From Rheinheimera riviphila (lineage in GTDB: Bacteria > Pseudomonadota > Gammaproteobacteria > Enterobacterales > Alteromonadaceae), in assembly GCF_004005945.1 (NCBI RefSeq), contig NZ_SACS01000020.1:28017-92016 (forward strand): DNA of 64,000 bases. Reading direction: 5' to 3'. The notes below the pieces were generated by a model, which was given only the letters and a program-made list of their open reading frames with translations, made no database searches and was not told where the DNA came from. The first letter of the stretch is position 1. Each line of letters begins with the position of its first letter. The translations under genes and the position numbers were made by a program. Shown here one piece after another: positions 9,960 to 18,350 of this stretch.

Positions 9960-11858
9960 TTAGCGGCTATCGATAGCCTGCAGTACTTTTTGCCGTTGCT
10001 GTTGGATCTGCTGGAAAATAGCCGGATCCAGTTGCCGCCATAACGGATGTTGTTCGGCGAGGTAATAATTGTCGTGCGGCGAAGGCAGCCAGTCTTGTTG
10101 CAGCAGCTGTATTGCCAGTTGATTGGCCTGGTCGGTTAAACCCACAGCGCACAATAGTTGCAAGCTCAGGCCATCGGCTTCGGTTTCTTTTGCCTGTCCC
10201 TGCGCCATTTGCGCTGCGACAAACCCGGCAATCAGCGGTTGATATTGTGCGCGTTCAGGTTCGGACACCGTCAACAGCCAATACAGCACCAGTACCTGTT
10301 GTTTTTGTGCCAGCGCCTGACGGGTGGCGGCCAGCGGATCTTTGGCAAAATCCGGCAACAGCTGCAAAACCTGCGGTTGTAGTTGCTGAAAATCAACGTC
10401 ATCGGCCAATAGTAAGGCCTGTAGCTGAAACATTTTGTGGTCTGGCCGGCGCTTTGCCCGTTCGATCAGGAACTGCCGCGCCTGCTTCGGTTGGCCATTG
10501 GCTTGCGCCAACATCGCTTTGGCCAGCAGCACAAACTGATGTTGTGGGTACTGCGCTGCCGCTTGCTGCAGAGTTTTTTCCGCGGCAACCTGCTGATTTA
10601 AACTCAACTGCACCAATGCCAAATTGACCAAGCGTCCCGGATGTTGCAACCGATCCGGAAAGCGTTCGGCCCATTGTAAATAAGCGATGGCACGCGTGGC
10701 GGTTAGCGGTAACATTTCCAACTCGTCCAGCGCGCGGTCGGAATAATCACTATCCAGCAGCAGCGACTGGTGAAACTGATCCCGGGCTTCACTCAGCATG
10801 CCGTTACCAATCAGGCTATAGGCATAATGGCGTTTGAGCAGGCCAGATAACGGGTCCAGCCGGATTGCTTGTTGTAGTAAATCAATGGCGGCTGGAAATT
10901 GATCCTGACTGCGATACAGCATCGCGCGCCAGAGCAAAGTGTTGCGATCCTGCGCATCTATCGCCAGCGCCTGATCCAGATACTGAGTCGCCGCCGGGAT
11001 ATTCTGTTGCGACAGCATTAAAGCGCCAAAACTGGCCAGCGCCGCCGCGGATCCTGGTTGTAATTGCAGCGCTTGTCGCAATAACGGCTCGCACAACGCT
11101 AGTACTTTTTGTAGCGGCCAGTCGCTGTAGATATGCAGCAAATGGTAGCTATTACAAAGGTCGGTTAACAGCGGCGCATAGTGCTGCTGGGTTGGCAATA
11201 ACGCAGTCAACAGCGCAATCGCCTGTTGTACCGCTGCTGCTTTGGGCTGTTGCGCCAGCCATTTAGCTTGTTGATATTGTTGCCACTGTGCATTGGAAAA
11301 ACCGGCAGCTGGCGCCAGTTGGGCAGGTGGGGGCTTAGCTGGCTGTTGCTCAGCTGCTGCAATCTGGGGAGGATGGTTTGCCGCTGGACTGGGCTTGGTT
11401 GGCGTTTGCCATAACCACCAGCCAAAACCAGCCAGCACTATCAGTCCGATAGACCATAAAGTAGGGAAGGCTTTTTTAGCTGCGGCCGGTTGCGGGTGGG
11501 GAAATTCAGTCTGGATTGGGATTGTCTGCTTTGGGGGTGTTTGCTCTGTGACAGTCTGCTCTGTTGCTTCCTGCTCTGTTGTCGCCTGAATACGCAGCGC
11601 CGGTTGCAGCAGCCGGTAACCTTTACTGTGTACCCGTTCAATCAGCTGATAAGGTTTCTGCTGATCCTGCAAAGCTTTACGCAGCTGCGCCACTACTTTA
11701 TACAACGAAGCATCTGACACCACCAAACCCGGCCACACGCCTTCGAGCATCGCCTGGTCGGTCACCGTCTGACCATCGGCCTGCAGTAATAACACCAACG
11801 CCGTCATCACCCGCGGTTCGAGCAGTTGTTGGCTGTGTTCTTTGGTTTGTTGCAGCAA
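9960..11858 (-). CDS. Winged-helix transmembrane regulator with TPR repeats (CadC/OmpR-type DNA-binding domain)
   Basis: At least 632 residues. The N-terminal 85 residues are an OmpR/PhoB-type winged helix (ending LIERVHSKGYRLL), followed by a Gln/Pro/Thr-rich linker, one membrane helix (LWSIGLIVLAGFGWWLW) and a large periplasmic region of TPR units (for example AAIDLLQQAIRLDPLSG). This is the CadC-like layout: a membrane sensor binding DNA from the inner membrane. TTG 11858 is the only standard start, but the domain clearly begins upstream in the same frame (WQLADWRIDPASN), where only ATT 11927 (4 nt after AGGTGG) is available; the true start is probably there. It diverges from the amidohydrolase; three CTTCAG repeats lie between them. 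Confidence 0.85.
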   Translation of the reverse strand: MLQQTKEHSQQLLEPRVMTALVLLLQADGQTVTDQAMLEGVWPGLVVSDASLYKVVAQLRKALQDQQKPYQLIERVHSKGYRLLQPALRIQATTEQEATEQTVTEQTPPKQTIPIQTEFPHPQPAAAKKAFPTLWSIGLIVLAGFGWWLWQTPTKPSPAANHPPQIAAAEQQPAKPPPAQLAPAAGFSNAQWQQYQQAKWLAQQPKAAAVQQAIALLTALLPTQQHYAPLLTDLCNSYHLLHIYSDWPLQKVLALCEPLLRQALQLQPGSAAALASFGALMLSQQNIPAATQYLDQALAIDAQDRNTLLWRAMLYRSQDQFPAAIDLLQQAIRLDPLSGLLKRHYAYSLIGNGMLSEARDQFHQSLLLDSDYSDRALDELEMLPLTATRAIAYLQWAERFPDRLQHPGRLVNLALVQLSLNQQVAAEKTLQQAAAQYPQHQFVLLAKAMLAQANGQPKQARQFLIERAKRRPDHKMFQLQALLLADDVDFQQLQPQVLQLLPDFAKDPLAATRQALAQKQQVLVLYWLLTVSEPERAQYQPLIAGFVAAQMAQGQAKETEADGLSLQLLCAVGLTDQANQLAIQLLQQDWLPSPHDNYYLAEQHPLWRQLDPAIFQQIQQQRQKVLQAIDSR

Positions 11859-11985
11859 ATTACTGGCCGGATCGATACGCCAATCAGCCAGTTGCCATTG
11901 TATTGCCTGTTTTGCTGCTGAAGAAATAACGCCACCTGCTGTTCAGAATGTTAGTTAAGGCATTGATATTGAAATAATAAAATAA

Positions 11986-12013
11986 CTTCAGAAAAACTTC
12001 AGACTATCTTCAG
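11986..12013 (+). promoter_or_regulatory. Triple direct repeat CTTCAG with 11-bp period, probable operator
   Basis: Three exact CTTCAG hexamers begin at 11986, 11997 and 12008. OmpR/PhoB-type winged helices bind direct repeats spaced 11 bp, and a gene with exactly such a domain starts about 60 bp away. The site is 60-88 bp before the amidohydrolase ATG, suitable for activation of that gene or autoregulation. Confidence 0.65.
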
Positions 12014-12073
12014 GCTTTGCTGCCGGCATTTTGGCAAGCTGCAGGTCGAATCTTGCAAAACCGGAGTTACCTG

Positions 12074-13615
12074 ATGAAATCACCCAATTGTGTTGCGCCA
12101 AAAACCTTGTTATTGGCGCTATTCTTTCAACTGCTTTATGCCAATCCGCTGCAAGCAGCAACTGATACCGAAAGTCGTGACACTGAAAGTCTGCTGATTG
12201 AGCATGTTACCGTATTGTCACCCGAACGCGACAGCGCCTTAACCGATCAAAACGTGTTGATTAAAAATGGCCTGATTGTCAGTATCAGCAAGGCCAACTC
12301 CAGCCAACATTTTCCGGCAACGATCAAACGTATTAACGGTCGTGGCCGCTTTTTAACACCTGGACTGATGGACAGCCATGTGCATGTCAGCAATACCCCG
12401 GGTTTGTTACCTCAGATGCCAGGCGCCGCAGAGTTGCACCAGGCATTCGCGCAACAACAGCCCCGCAGTTATTTGTATTTTGGCGTGACTCAAGTACTCG
12501 ATACCGGCAATTCAGTCGAAGGAGTCAGCGAATTTAACGCCCAGCCGCAAAAACCCGATTTATTTCGCTGCGGCGCGGCGCCGGTGATGGATGGTTATCC
12601 AAATCATCAGTTACCTAAAGCCAAACGTTATCAACAACGGCCAGATTTTATTGTCGAAGCTGCACATCATCATCCACTGCCAGCGGCCGTTGACGCGAAG
12701 CAGCAAACACCAGAAATGGTGGTGGCGCGGATTGCGCAAAGCGGTGCCGACTGCCTGAAAATTTTTATCGAAAATGGCTTTGGCGACGCTGATCATCTGC
12801 CGGTTTACAGCAGTGACAGCTTACAACGGTTGCGCGCTGCAGCGACCAACCATGGCTTGCCGTTACTGGCGCATGCCAATGCCTACGATATGCAGTTGCA
12901 GGCGGTAGATGGCAAAGTGGATGTGATTGCCCACGGCTTGTGGAACTGGAGTGGTATCGATCGCAACATCCGCAAGCAAGCCGAAGCGAGCAATCAATTG
13001 CCAGCAGCAATCATGCAACATTTGGCCAAAGTGCATGCGTCGGGCATTGGCTATCAACCAACGATTCAGGTCATTTCGCGGATGGGCGCCTTGTTTGAAG
13101 CGGATGCGCTGGCCGATCCACAACTGAAAAAAGTGGTGCCAAAAAGCTTGCTGGACTGGTATCGAACGCCGGAAGCCCAATGGTTTCGCGATGAATTACA
13201 ACTGGATTTTGGCGACATGCCGATGGAGCAAGTCGCGGCGGTGTTTAAAAAAGCCAGCTTGCAAGGCGCGAAAGCGGCCAAAGTACTGGCGGATCTTGGT
13301 CACCCCTTATTGCTGGCCAGCGATACGCCATCTTCTCCAACTTACACCCAACAGCCAGGTTACAGTACTTATCTGGAAATGCAGGACATGGCAGCCGTTG
13401 GGATCTCGCCACGCGCTATTTTTCAGGCGGCAACGATCAACAATGCCAAAATGCTCAACATCGCCCATAAATACGGCACTGTCAGCATGGGGAAAGTGGC
13501 TAACCTTTTGTTACTTCAGAAAAATCCTCTGGAGAATGTGCAAGCTTGGGACAGTATTGAATGGGTGATTTTACATGGTGAGGCATTGCCAAGAGCCGGG
13601 CTAGCGGCGCCTTAA
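12074..13615 (+). CDS. Exported metal-dependent amidohydrolase
   Basis: 513 residues from ATG 12074, which has GGAG 7 nt upstream and gives a clean signal peptide (LLLALFFQLLYANPLQAA); an upstream in-frame ATG at 12017 would bury the signal. Motifs of the imidazolonepropionase-like amidohydrolase branch are present: metal-binding HVHV after DS, a candidate carbamylated Lys in DCLKIF, His in LLAHANAY and IAHGLW, and the metal Asp in LLASDTP. The C-terminal KVANLLLL is typical of the sandwich domain that closes the fold. Substrate unknown; secreted members hydrolyse cyclic amides or peptides. Probably controlled by the divergent regulator through the CTTCAG repeats. Confidence 0.9.
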   Translation: MKSPNCVAPKTLLLALFFQLLYANPLQAATDTESRDTESLLIEHVTVLSPERDSALTDQNVLIKNGLIVSISKANSSQHFPATIKRINGRGRFLTPGLMDSHVHVSNTPGLLPQMPGAAELHQAFAQQQPRSYLYFGVTQVLDTGNSVEGVSEFNAQPQKPDLFRCGAAPVMDGYPNHQLPKAKRYQQRPDFIVEAAHHHPLPAAVDAKQQTPEMVVARIAQSGADCLKIFIENGFGDADHLPVYSSDSLQRLRAAATNHGLPLLAHANAYDMQLQAVDGKVDVIAHGLWNWSGIDRNIRKQAEASNQLPAAIMQHLAKVHASGIGYQPTIQVISRMGALFEADALADPQLKKVVPKSLLDWYRTPEAQWFRDELQLDFGDMPMEQVAAVFKKASLQGAKAAKVLADLGHPLLLASDTPSSPTYTQQPGYSTYLEMQDMAAVGISPRAIFQAATINNAKMLNIAHKYGTVSMGKVANLLLLQKNPLENVQAWDSIEWVILHGEALPRAGLAAP

Positions 13616-13676
13616 TCGCCAGTTTTGTGGTGATAATATCCAGCTTCAAAACCATAAACAAAACAACGGCGGGACT

Positions 13677-14911
13677 CCGCCATCAAGCTGGTTCGCGTCA
13701 AATCACCATCCGGCGCACTGCCGCTGCCGCGGCGAGTGACGCCCTACGCTGGGCGAGGATTTTTATCTTGAGCAACCAGCCGTAGGGCGCGACTCAGCCG
13801 CAGGCTAGTCCGCCATCAAGCTGATTCGGGCAAATCATCACCCGGCGTACTGCCGCGGCCGCGGCGAGTAGCGCCCTACGCTGGGTGAGGACTTTTATCT
13901 TGAGCAACCAACCGTAGGGCGCGACTCAGCCGCAGGCTAGTCCGCCATCAAGCTGGTTCGGGCAAATCACCATCCGGCGCACCTGCCGCGGTGAGTGACG
14001 CCCTACGCTGGGTGAGGACTTTTATCTTGAGCAACCAACCGTAGGGCGCGACTCAGCCGCAGGCTAGTCCGCCATCAAGCTGATTCGGGCACATCATCAT
14101 CCGGCGTACTGCCGCTGCCGCGGTGAGTAGCGCCCTACGCTGGGCGAGGATTTTTATCTTGAGCAACCAACATACAAGGGCGCGACTCAGCCGTAGGTTA
14201 GTCCGCCATCAAGCTGATTCGGGCACATCATCATCCGGCGTACTGCCGCTGTCGCGGCGAGTGACGCCCTGCGCTGGGTGAGAACTTTTATCTTGAGCAA
14301 CCAACATACAAGGGCGCGACTCAGCCGTAGGCTAGTCCGCCATCAAGCCGGTTCGGGCAAATCACCATCCGGCGTACTGCCGCTGCCGCGGCGAGTAGCG
14401 CCCTACGCTGGGCGAGGACTTTTATCTTGAGCAACCAACCATAGAGCGCGACTCAGCCGCAGGCTAGTCCGCCATCAAGCTGATTCGGGCAAATCACCAT
14501 CCGGCGCACTGCCGCTGCCGCGGTGAGTGACGCCCTGCGCTGGGTGAGGACTTTTATCTTGAGCAACCAGCCGTAGGGCGCGACTCAGCCGCAGGCTAGT
14601 CCGCCATCAAGCTGATTCGGGCAAATCATCACCCGGCGCACCTGCCGCGGCGAGTGACGCCCTACGCTGGGCGAGGACTTTTATCTTGAGCAACCAACCG
14701 TAGGGCGCGACTCAGCCGTAGGCTAGTCCGCCATCAAGCTGGTTCGGGCACATCATCATCCGGCGTACTGCCGCGGCCGCGGCGAGTAGCGCCCTACGCT
14801 GAGTGCGGGCTTTGCCTTGAGCAACCAGCCGTAGGGTGCGACTCAGCCGCAGGCTAGTCCGCCATCAAGCTGATTCGGGCACATCATCATCCGGCGTACT
14901 GCCGCGGCGAG
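13677..14911. repeat. Tandem array of about nine hairpin repeats (BIME/REP-like), period 127-134 bp
   Basis: The motif CCGCCATCAAGC starts units at 13677, 13810, 13942, 14069, 14203, 14337, 14469, 14601, 14728 and 14859 (the last truncated). Each unit contains two arms that can pair: GGCG-ACTGCCG ... GAGT-GCGCCCTACG on the left and CGTAGGGCGCGACTC ... TAGTCCGCC on the right, around a conserved TTTTATCTTGAGCAACCA loop, plus a 30-bp linker (CATCAAGCTGATTCGGGC ...). All units have the same orientation. A single diverged relative lies at 60785. No coding frame is credible; the 1.4 kb between stop 13615 and start 15047 otherwise holds only the promoter of the next gene. Confidence 0.9.
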
Positions 14912-15046
14912 ATGTGACAAACTTTTTTAGTTTTTTTATTTTCGGCTTACTTGGGTTTAGAAGACCGCTGTTATCTGCAGACGAAATCCGCAAATTGCCG
15001 TCGTTTCGGTATAGACTGAATCGAACCATTCAAAAGAAGTAGCCTT

Positions 15047-16267
15047 ATGAGCCAGCTAAACCTGAACCGTCCTGATGAATTACAACGTGATTGCGTCGAT
15101 GACTTTTTTGAAGATTTTCGCGACGCCTACGAGCAATGCGAAACCACGCTGATTGAACTGGAGCAAAATCCGCAGCAGTCGGAATTGCTGCACGGTATTT
15201 TCCGGGTGGTGCATACCATCAAGGGGAATTTGGGTTTTATCGGCTTGTTTTCGCTGATCCCGCTGCTGCAAAGTCTGGAAGATGTGCTCGATGATATCCG
15301 TAAAGGCCGGATGGCTTATGACAGTGCGCTTTGTGACGTCATCCAACTGACATTGGATCGTACCCAACAATGGGTAGAAGCCAGCATTGCCAACGAACCT
15401 AAACCTTTGTCGACCACCAGTTTACAGCAGATTTGTCAGCGACTGACCGGCCTGGCCAGTACCGACGAACGCTCCCGCGAACAGCGCATCCGGCATATTC
15501 TGGGATTGCTTGACCCAGAACATCCACAGGGCCTTGCCATTACCGCTGATGTGTTGCCGGATACAGTCAGCCAAAGTACGGTTGATGACGCGGATCTATC
15601 GGCCTCTTCAGCCATCGCAGCTTGTCGGCGGTTATTACAGTATTACGGCATCCGGATGGATGCTGATCTGGAGTTTTTTATTCAGTTGATCCCCGCGCTG
15701 GAGCAACGCCATCCACGTTGGCTCGGCCGCACCGCGCGGCAGTTGTTTCTGGTGCTGGAAATGAACCGGCTCGCTGGTAATAAAGAGTCTGCCAATAAAG
15801 AACCCGGAAACAAAGTGGATACGCTACAACTGGCGGTCGCCGTAATGCTGCATGATTTGGGCATGTCGTTTTTACCGCTGAATATGCTGGACGCCCAGGG
15901 CCTGGCCGATCCGGCGCAGTTGACAGTGTGGCTGCGCCATGCCGATATGGGCGCCAGTTTAGTCGCCAGTTCACCGCGCTGGCAGGACGCAGCAGCGATG
16001 ATTTGGCAGCATCACGAACATCATGATGGCACTGGTTTTCCGGATGGTTTAGACGGCGGCGATATCAGTGAAGGTGCCAAGTTGCTGCTGATTGCCGATG
16101 CTTTTGACAATATCGCCAATGATGGCGATCGGTCTGAGCAGCGCAAGATATCGTTGATCAAAGCGCTGCAGCATATTAATAGCGGTTCTGGTACCCGTTA
16201 TGATCCGGATTGGGTTGGGATTTTTAGTGAAGTGATTAAGCTACACCGGCAGCATTTTCAGCGCTGA
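15047..16267 (+). CDS. Hpt domain plus HD-GYP-like domain signalling protein
   Basis: 406 residues with no membrane segment, hence cytoplasmic. The N-terminal 110 residues are a histidine phosphotransfer domain with the phospho-acceptor His56 in HTIKG. The C-terminal 200 residues form an HD-type phosphohydrolase: the metal pair in LHDLGM, further His in WQHHEHHDGTGFPDGL and the IADAFDNI segment. The last stretch corresponds to the HD-GYP signature, with GTGFP for GTGYP. Known HD-GYP proteins degrade cyclic-di-GMP. The arrangement suggests activity controlled by phosphotransfer from a hybrid kinase, but no partner kinase is adjacent; the hybrid kinase at 51658 has its own Hpt. Confidence 0.88.
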   Translation: MSQLNLNRPDELQRDCVDDFFEDFRDAYEQCETTLIELEQNPQQSELLHGIFRVVHTIKGNLGFIGLFSLIPLLQSLEDVLDDIRKGRMAYDSALCDVIQLTLDRTQQWVEASIANEPKPLSTTSLQQICQRLTGLASTDERSREQRIRHILGLLDPEHPQGLAITADVLPDTVSQSTVDDADLSASSAIAACRRLLQYYGIRMDADLEFFIQLIPALEQRHPRWLGRTARQLFLVLEMNRLAGNKESANKEPGNKVDTLQLAVAVMLHDLGMSFLPLNMLDAQGLADPAQLTVWLRHADMGASLVASSPRWQDAAAMIWQHHEHHDGTGFPDGLDGGDISEGAKLLLIADAFDNIANDGDRSEQRKISLIKALQHINSGSGTRYDPDWVGIFSEVIKLHRQHFQR

Positions 16268-16327
16268 GGTGGCCATCAATAGCGTTGAATAATGACGCGT
16301 AGCAACAACGGTAAAGAATATTGCATG

Positions 16328-16362
16328 GCACACAGCAGAGAACTTCTATCTTTGCTGTGTGC
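16328..16362. terminator. Bidirectional hairpin between convergent genes
   Basis: GCACACAGCA and TGCTGTGTGC form a perfect 10-bp stem with a 15-nt loop, midway between the convergent Hpt/HD gene and the DUF445 gene. There is no clear U-run. Confidence 0.5.
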
Positions 16363-16388
16363 TGTTAAAGTCATGCAGAAGTTAAGGT

Positions 16389-17117
16389 TTAAACCGCCGG
16401 CAACAAAGCGCTGACCAAACCAATCACCCCACCAAATACACCACCCCAAACCACCAACCAGCCGAGATGTTGTTGAATCAATTGTTGGATCAGCTCTTTC
16501 ACCAGTTGCGGCGTCAGTTCATCCAAACGGGCTTGCACTAACATGGCAATTTTTGGCTGCAATTGACTGATGTTTTCACCGCTGGCCAACTGTTGTTGTA
16601 ATTGCGCCTGCACTTCCGGGCTATCGGCCAGTTCAATCAAGGATGTGCGTAATTTAGTGATAAAAGGCTGTTCCAGTGGCTGCAGCATCGCCGGGCCACC
16701 AAACATCGCTAACATACCGCCCAATGACGATTGTTGTACTGTGTCGAGCAGGGCAGCAAAAGCGGGTGATAAATCGATGGCTTCGATCACAGGCGCTAAT
16801 TTGAGTTGCATTGCCGTTGAATCTGCTTCAGCAGCTTGATTGCCAGTGGCCAGGCGTTGCAGGTTTTGGGTGCTGAAAAACTGCTCCATTACCAATTTAT
16901 GCAAAGCGATTTTAATTTCGCTAAACCGGGCAGGGATCACGCCTGAACCATACAGCAGCGGCACTTTTTCAAATAACATATGCACGGCCAGCCAGTTGGT
17001 AATGGCACCAGAAAAGGCAAATAACCCGGTGGTCCAAAGCCAGGGCATGGCGGCAAACCAGCCAATGGCCATAGCCACTAAAGACACGATATTTGTAATC
17101 AGACTTTTATTCATCAC
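16389..17117 (-). CDS. DUF445 family membrane protein
   Basis: 242 residues. Two N-terminal hydrophobic segments are followed by the signature AITNWLAVHMLFEKVPLL and IPARFSEIKIALHKLV, typical of DUF445/YheB-like proteins, then amphipathic helices and a glycine-rich C-terminal membrane helix (LVVWGGVFGGVIGLVSALL). The function of the family is not established. A MITE copy begins 20 bp upstream of the start codon, so the promoter may lie in or beyond that element. Confidence 0.85.
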   Translation of the reverse strand: MMNKSLITNIVSLVAMAIGWFAAMPWLWTTGLFAFSGAITNWLAVHMLFEKVPLLYGSGVIPARFSEIKIALHKLVMEQFFSTQNLQRLATGNQAAEADSTAMQLKLAPVIEAIDLSPAFAALLDTVQQSSLGGMLAMFGGPAMLQPLEQPFITKLRTSLIELADSPEVQAQLQQQLASGENISQLQPKIAMLVQARLDELTPQLVKELIQQLIQQHLGWLVVWGGVFGGVIGLVSALLPAV

Positions 17118-17137
17118 TGCTTCCCATAACTACTTTC

Positions 17138-17265
17138 TATACCCAAAATCATTGACGATTCGGGTAGGCGACAAGTAAGTGAGGCCCCAGGAGCATAGCT
17201 GTTCTATGTGACTGGGGCGAATGAGCGAAGTCAACAACCCCGAATCTTCAAGGATGAAGGGTATA
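17138..17265. repeat. MITE-like element, copy 2
   Basis: A 128-bp element bounded by TATACCC and GGGTATA. The terminal inverted repeats pair TATACCCAAAATCATTGACG with the complement of the right end, with few mismatches. The interior matches the copies at 5370 and 58401. It sits directly before the DUF445 gene and 317 bp before the secreted-protein gene. No transposase. Confidence 0.88.
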
Positions 17266-17582
17266 TAACTGCTTCGACAAAACGCGCATTGTAATCAGAC
17301 TGCCGGCCAGCGGCAAATCCCAAACTCAGGCTGCAGCCTAACAGACTTTGCTGACTGTTTACTAATAGCGTTAACTCAGTAGATTAGATTTAACTGAATT
17401 ATGAAAGTTCTGCGATTTTATGTTGAAGTTGCCCGAACTTAGCAGCGAAAACTCGCTATTTGTGCGTATTCTGCTTGAATTAAAAAGCTTTGGGGCCTGG
17501 TGGTTTTTGTGGTCTTGCCGAAAATCAATTGGTGGGGGAAAAGTTGTACCCGTATTTATAACGTATTACGAGGTTACACCAA

Positions 17583-18350
17583 ATGAACAGGATGTTTTAT
17601 CTGCTGCTGGTCAGCATATTGTTTTTTAGTTTTTGTGCCGATGCGGCGTTGATTCGTGGTGGTGGGAAAGGCACTGAATCGTCATCCGAAGCGCAGAATT
17701 TTTACCGAATTGCGGATACTTATATTGATGCTTTAGGGGTTAAACCTGGCTTTAGCGCTACCGACCGGGAAACTCTAGTCAACGGTAATATATCGCTATT
17801 CGCAGTACCAACTGATTGTTACGTCGACGTCACCATCATGCCGCCGGATTTTGAAAATGATCCCTGTTATTACCAGTTTTATCAAAATGAATTACTGCAG
17901 TTTGAAGGATATATGGCGATGTATTTTGAAAATGCTCCGCTAATGGATTTAGTTTGGACCTTATCTGGCGGTGGCTACAGCCAGTCATTTTCTGGCACCA
18001 ATGAGGAGCGGAAGGCATTTTTAGACACTACCATGCCTATTTTAGCCGCTGGCGAATACCAGATTAGCTTGATGGTGACCTTTTATGCTGGTACTGGTTA
18101 CAAGTTTTATACCGACCCTACAGTGCATTCTGATAACTTAAACTGTGGTGAGTTAACTCCAGGTGACCAAAGCAGTTTTAGTTGCAGTTATAACTGGGGC
18201 GCAGCAGAAAGCTTAAGTTTTAGCTCTAACTTGGAAAAAGTGGTAATTCTGGCTGGCGATAAACCTTTAGGTATCCCGCTACCAGCCACTGCGGCGCTTT
18301 TAATGTTGGGTGGCGGTTTGTTGCGTTGGCGTATCCGGAAACAACAATAA
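17583..18350 (+). CDS. Secreted protein with PEP-CTERM-like sorting tail
   Basis: 255 residues: signal peptide (MNRMFYLLLVSILFFSFCADA), a globular region with several Cys and many Tyr/Asp, and a C-terminal tail consisting of IPLPA, a hydrophobic helix (ATAALLMLGGGLL) and a basic end (RWRIRKQQ). This tripartite tail is the layout of PEP-CTERM/VPLPA-type protein-sorting signals handled by exosortase-like enzymes; no such enzyme is in the window. The function of the body is unknown. Its last 51 bases overlap the end of the convergent TPR gene. Start ATG 17583 has GAGG about 10 nt upstream. Confidence 0.75.
   Translation: MNRMFYLLLVSILFFSFCADAALIRGGGKGTESSSEAQNFYRIADTYIDALGVKPGFSATDRETLVNGNISLFAVPTDCYVDVTIMPPDFENDPCYYQFYQNELLQFEGYMAMYFENAPLMDLVWTLSGGGYSQSFSGTNEERKAFLDTTMPILAAGEYQISLMVTFYAGTGYKFYTDPTVHSDNLNCGELTPGDQSSFSCSYNWGAAESLSFSSNLEKVVILAGDKPLGIPLPATAALLMLGGGLLRWRIRKQQ

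Noticed and set aside
10112..10627. 171-residue plus-strand frame inside the winged-helix/TPR gene
   Set aside because: Shadow of Gln/Leu-rich TPR coding on the other strand.
13677..14911. Regular repeats that could be taken for a CRISPR array
   Set aside because: Units are 127-134 bp and similar over their whole length, with no unique spacers and no cas genes; this is a tandem hairpin array.
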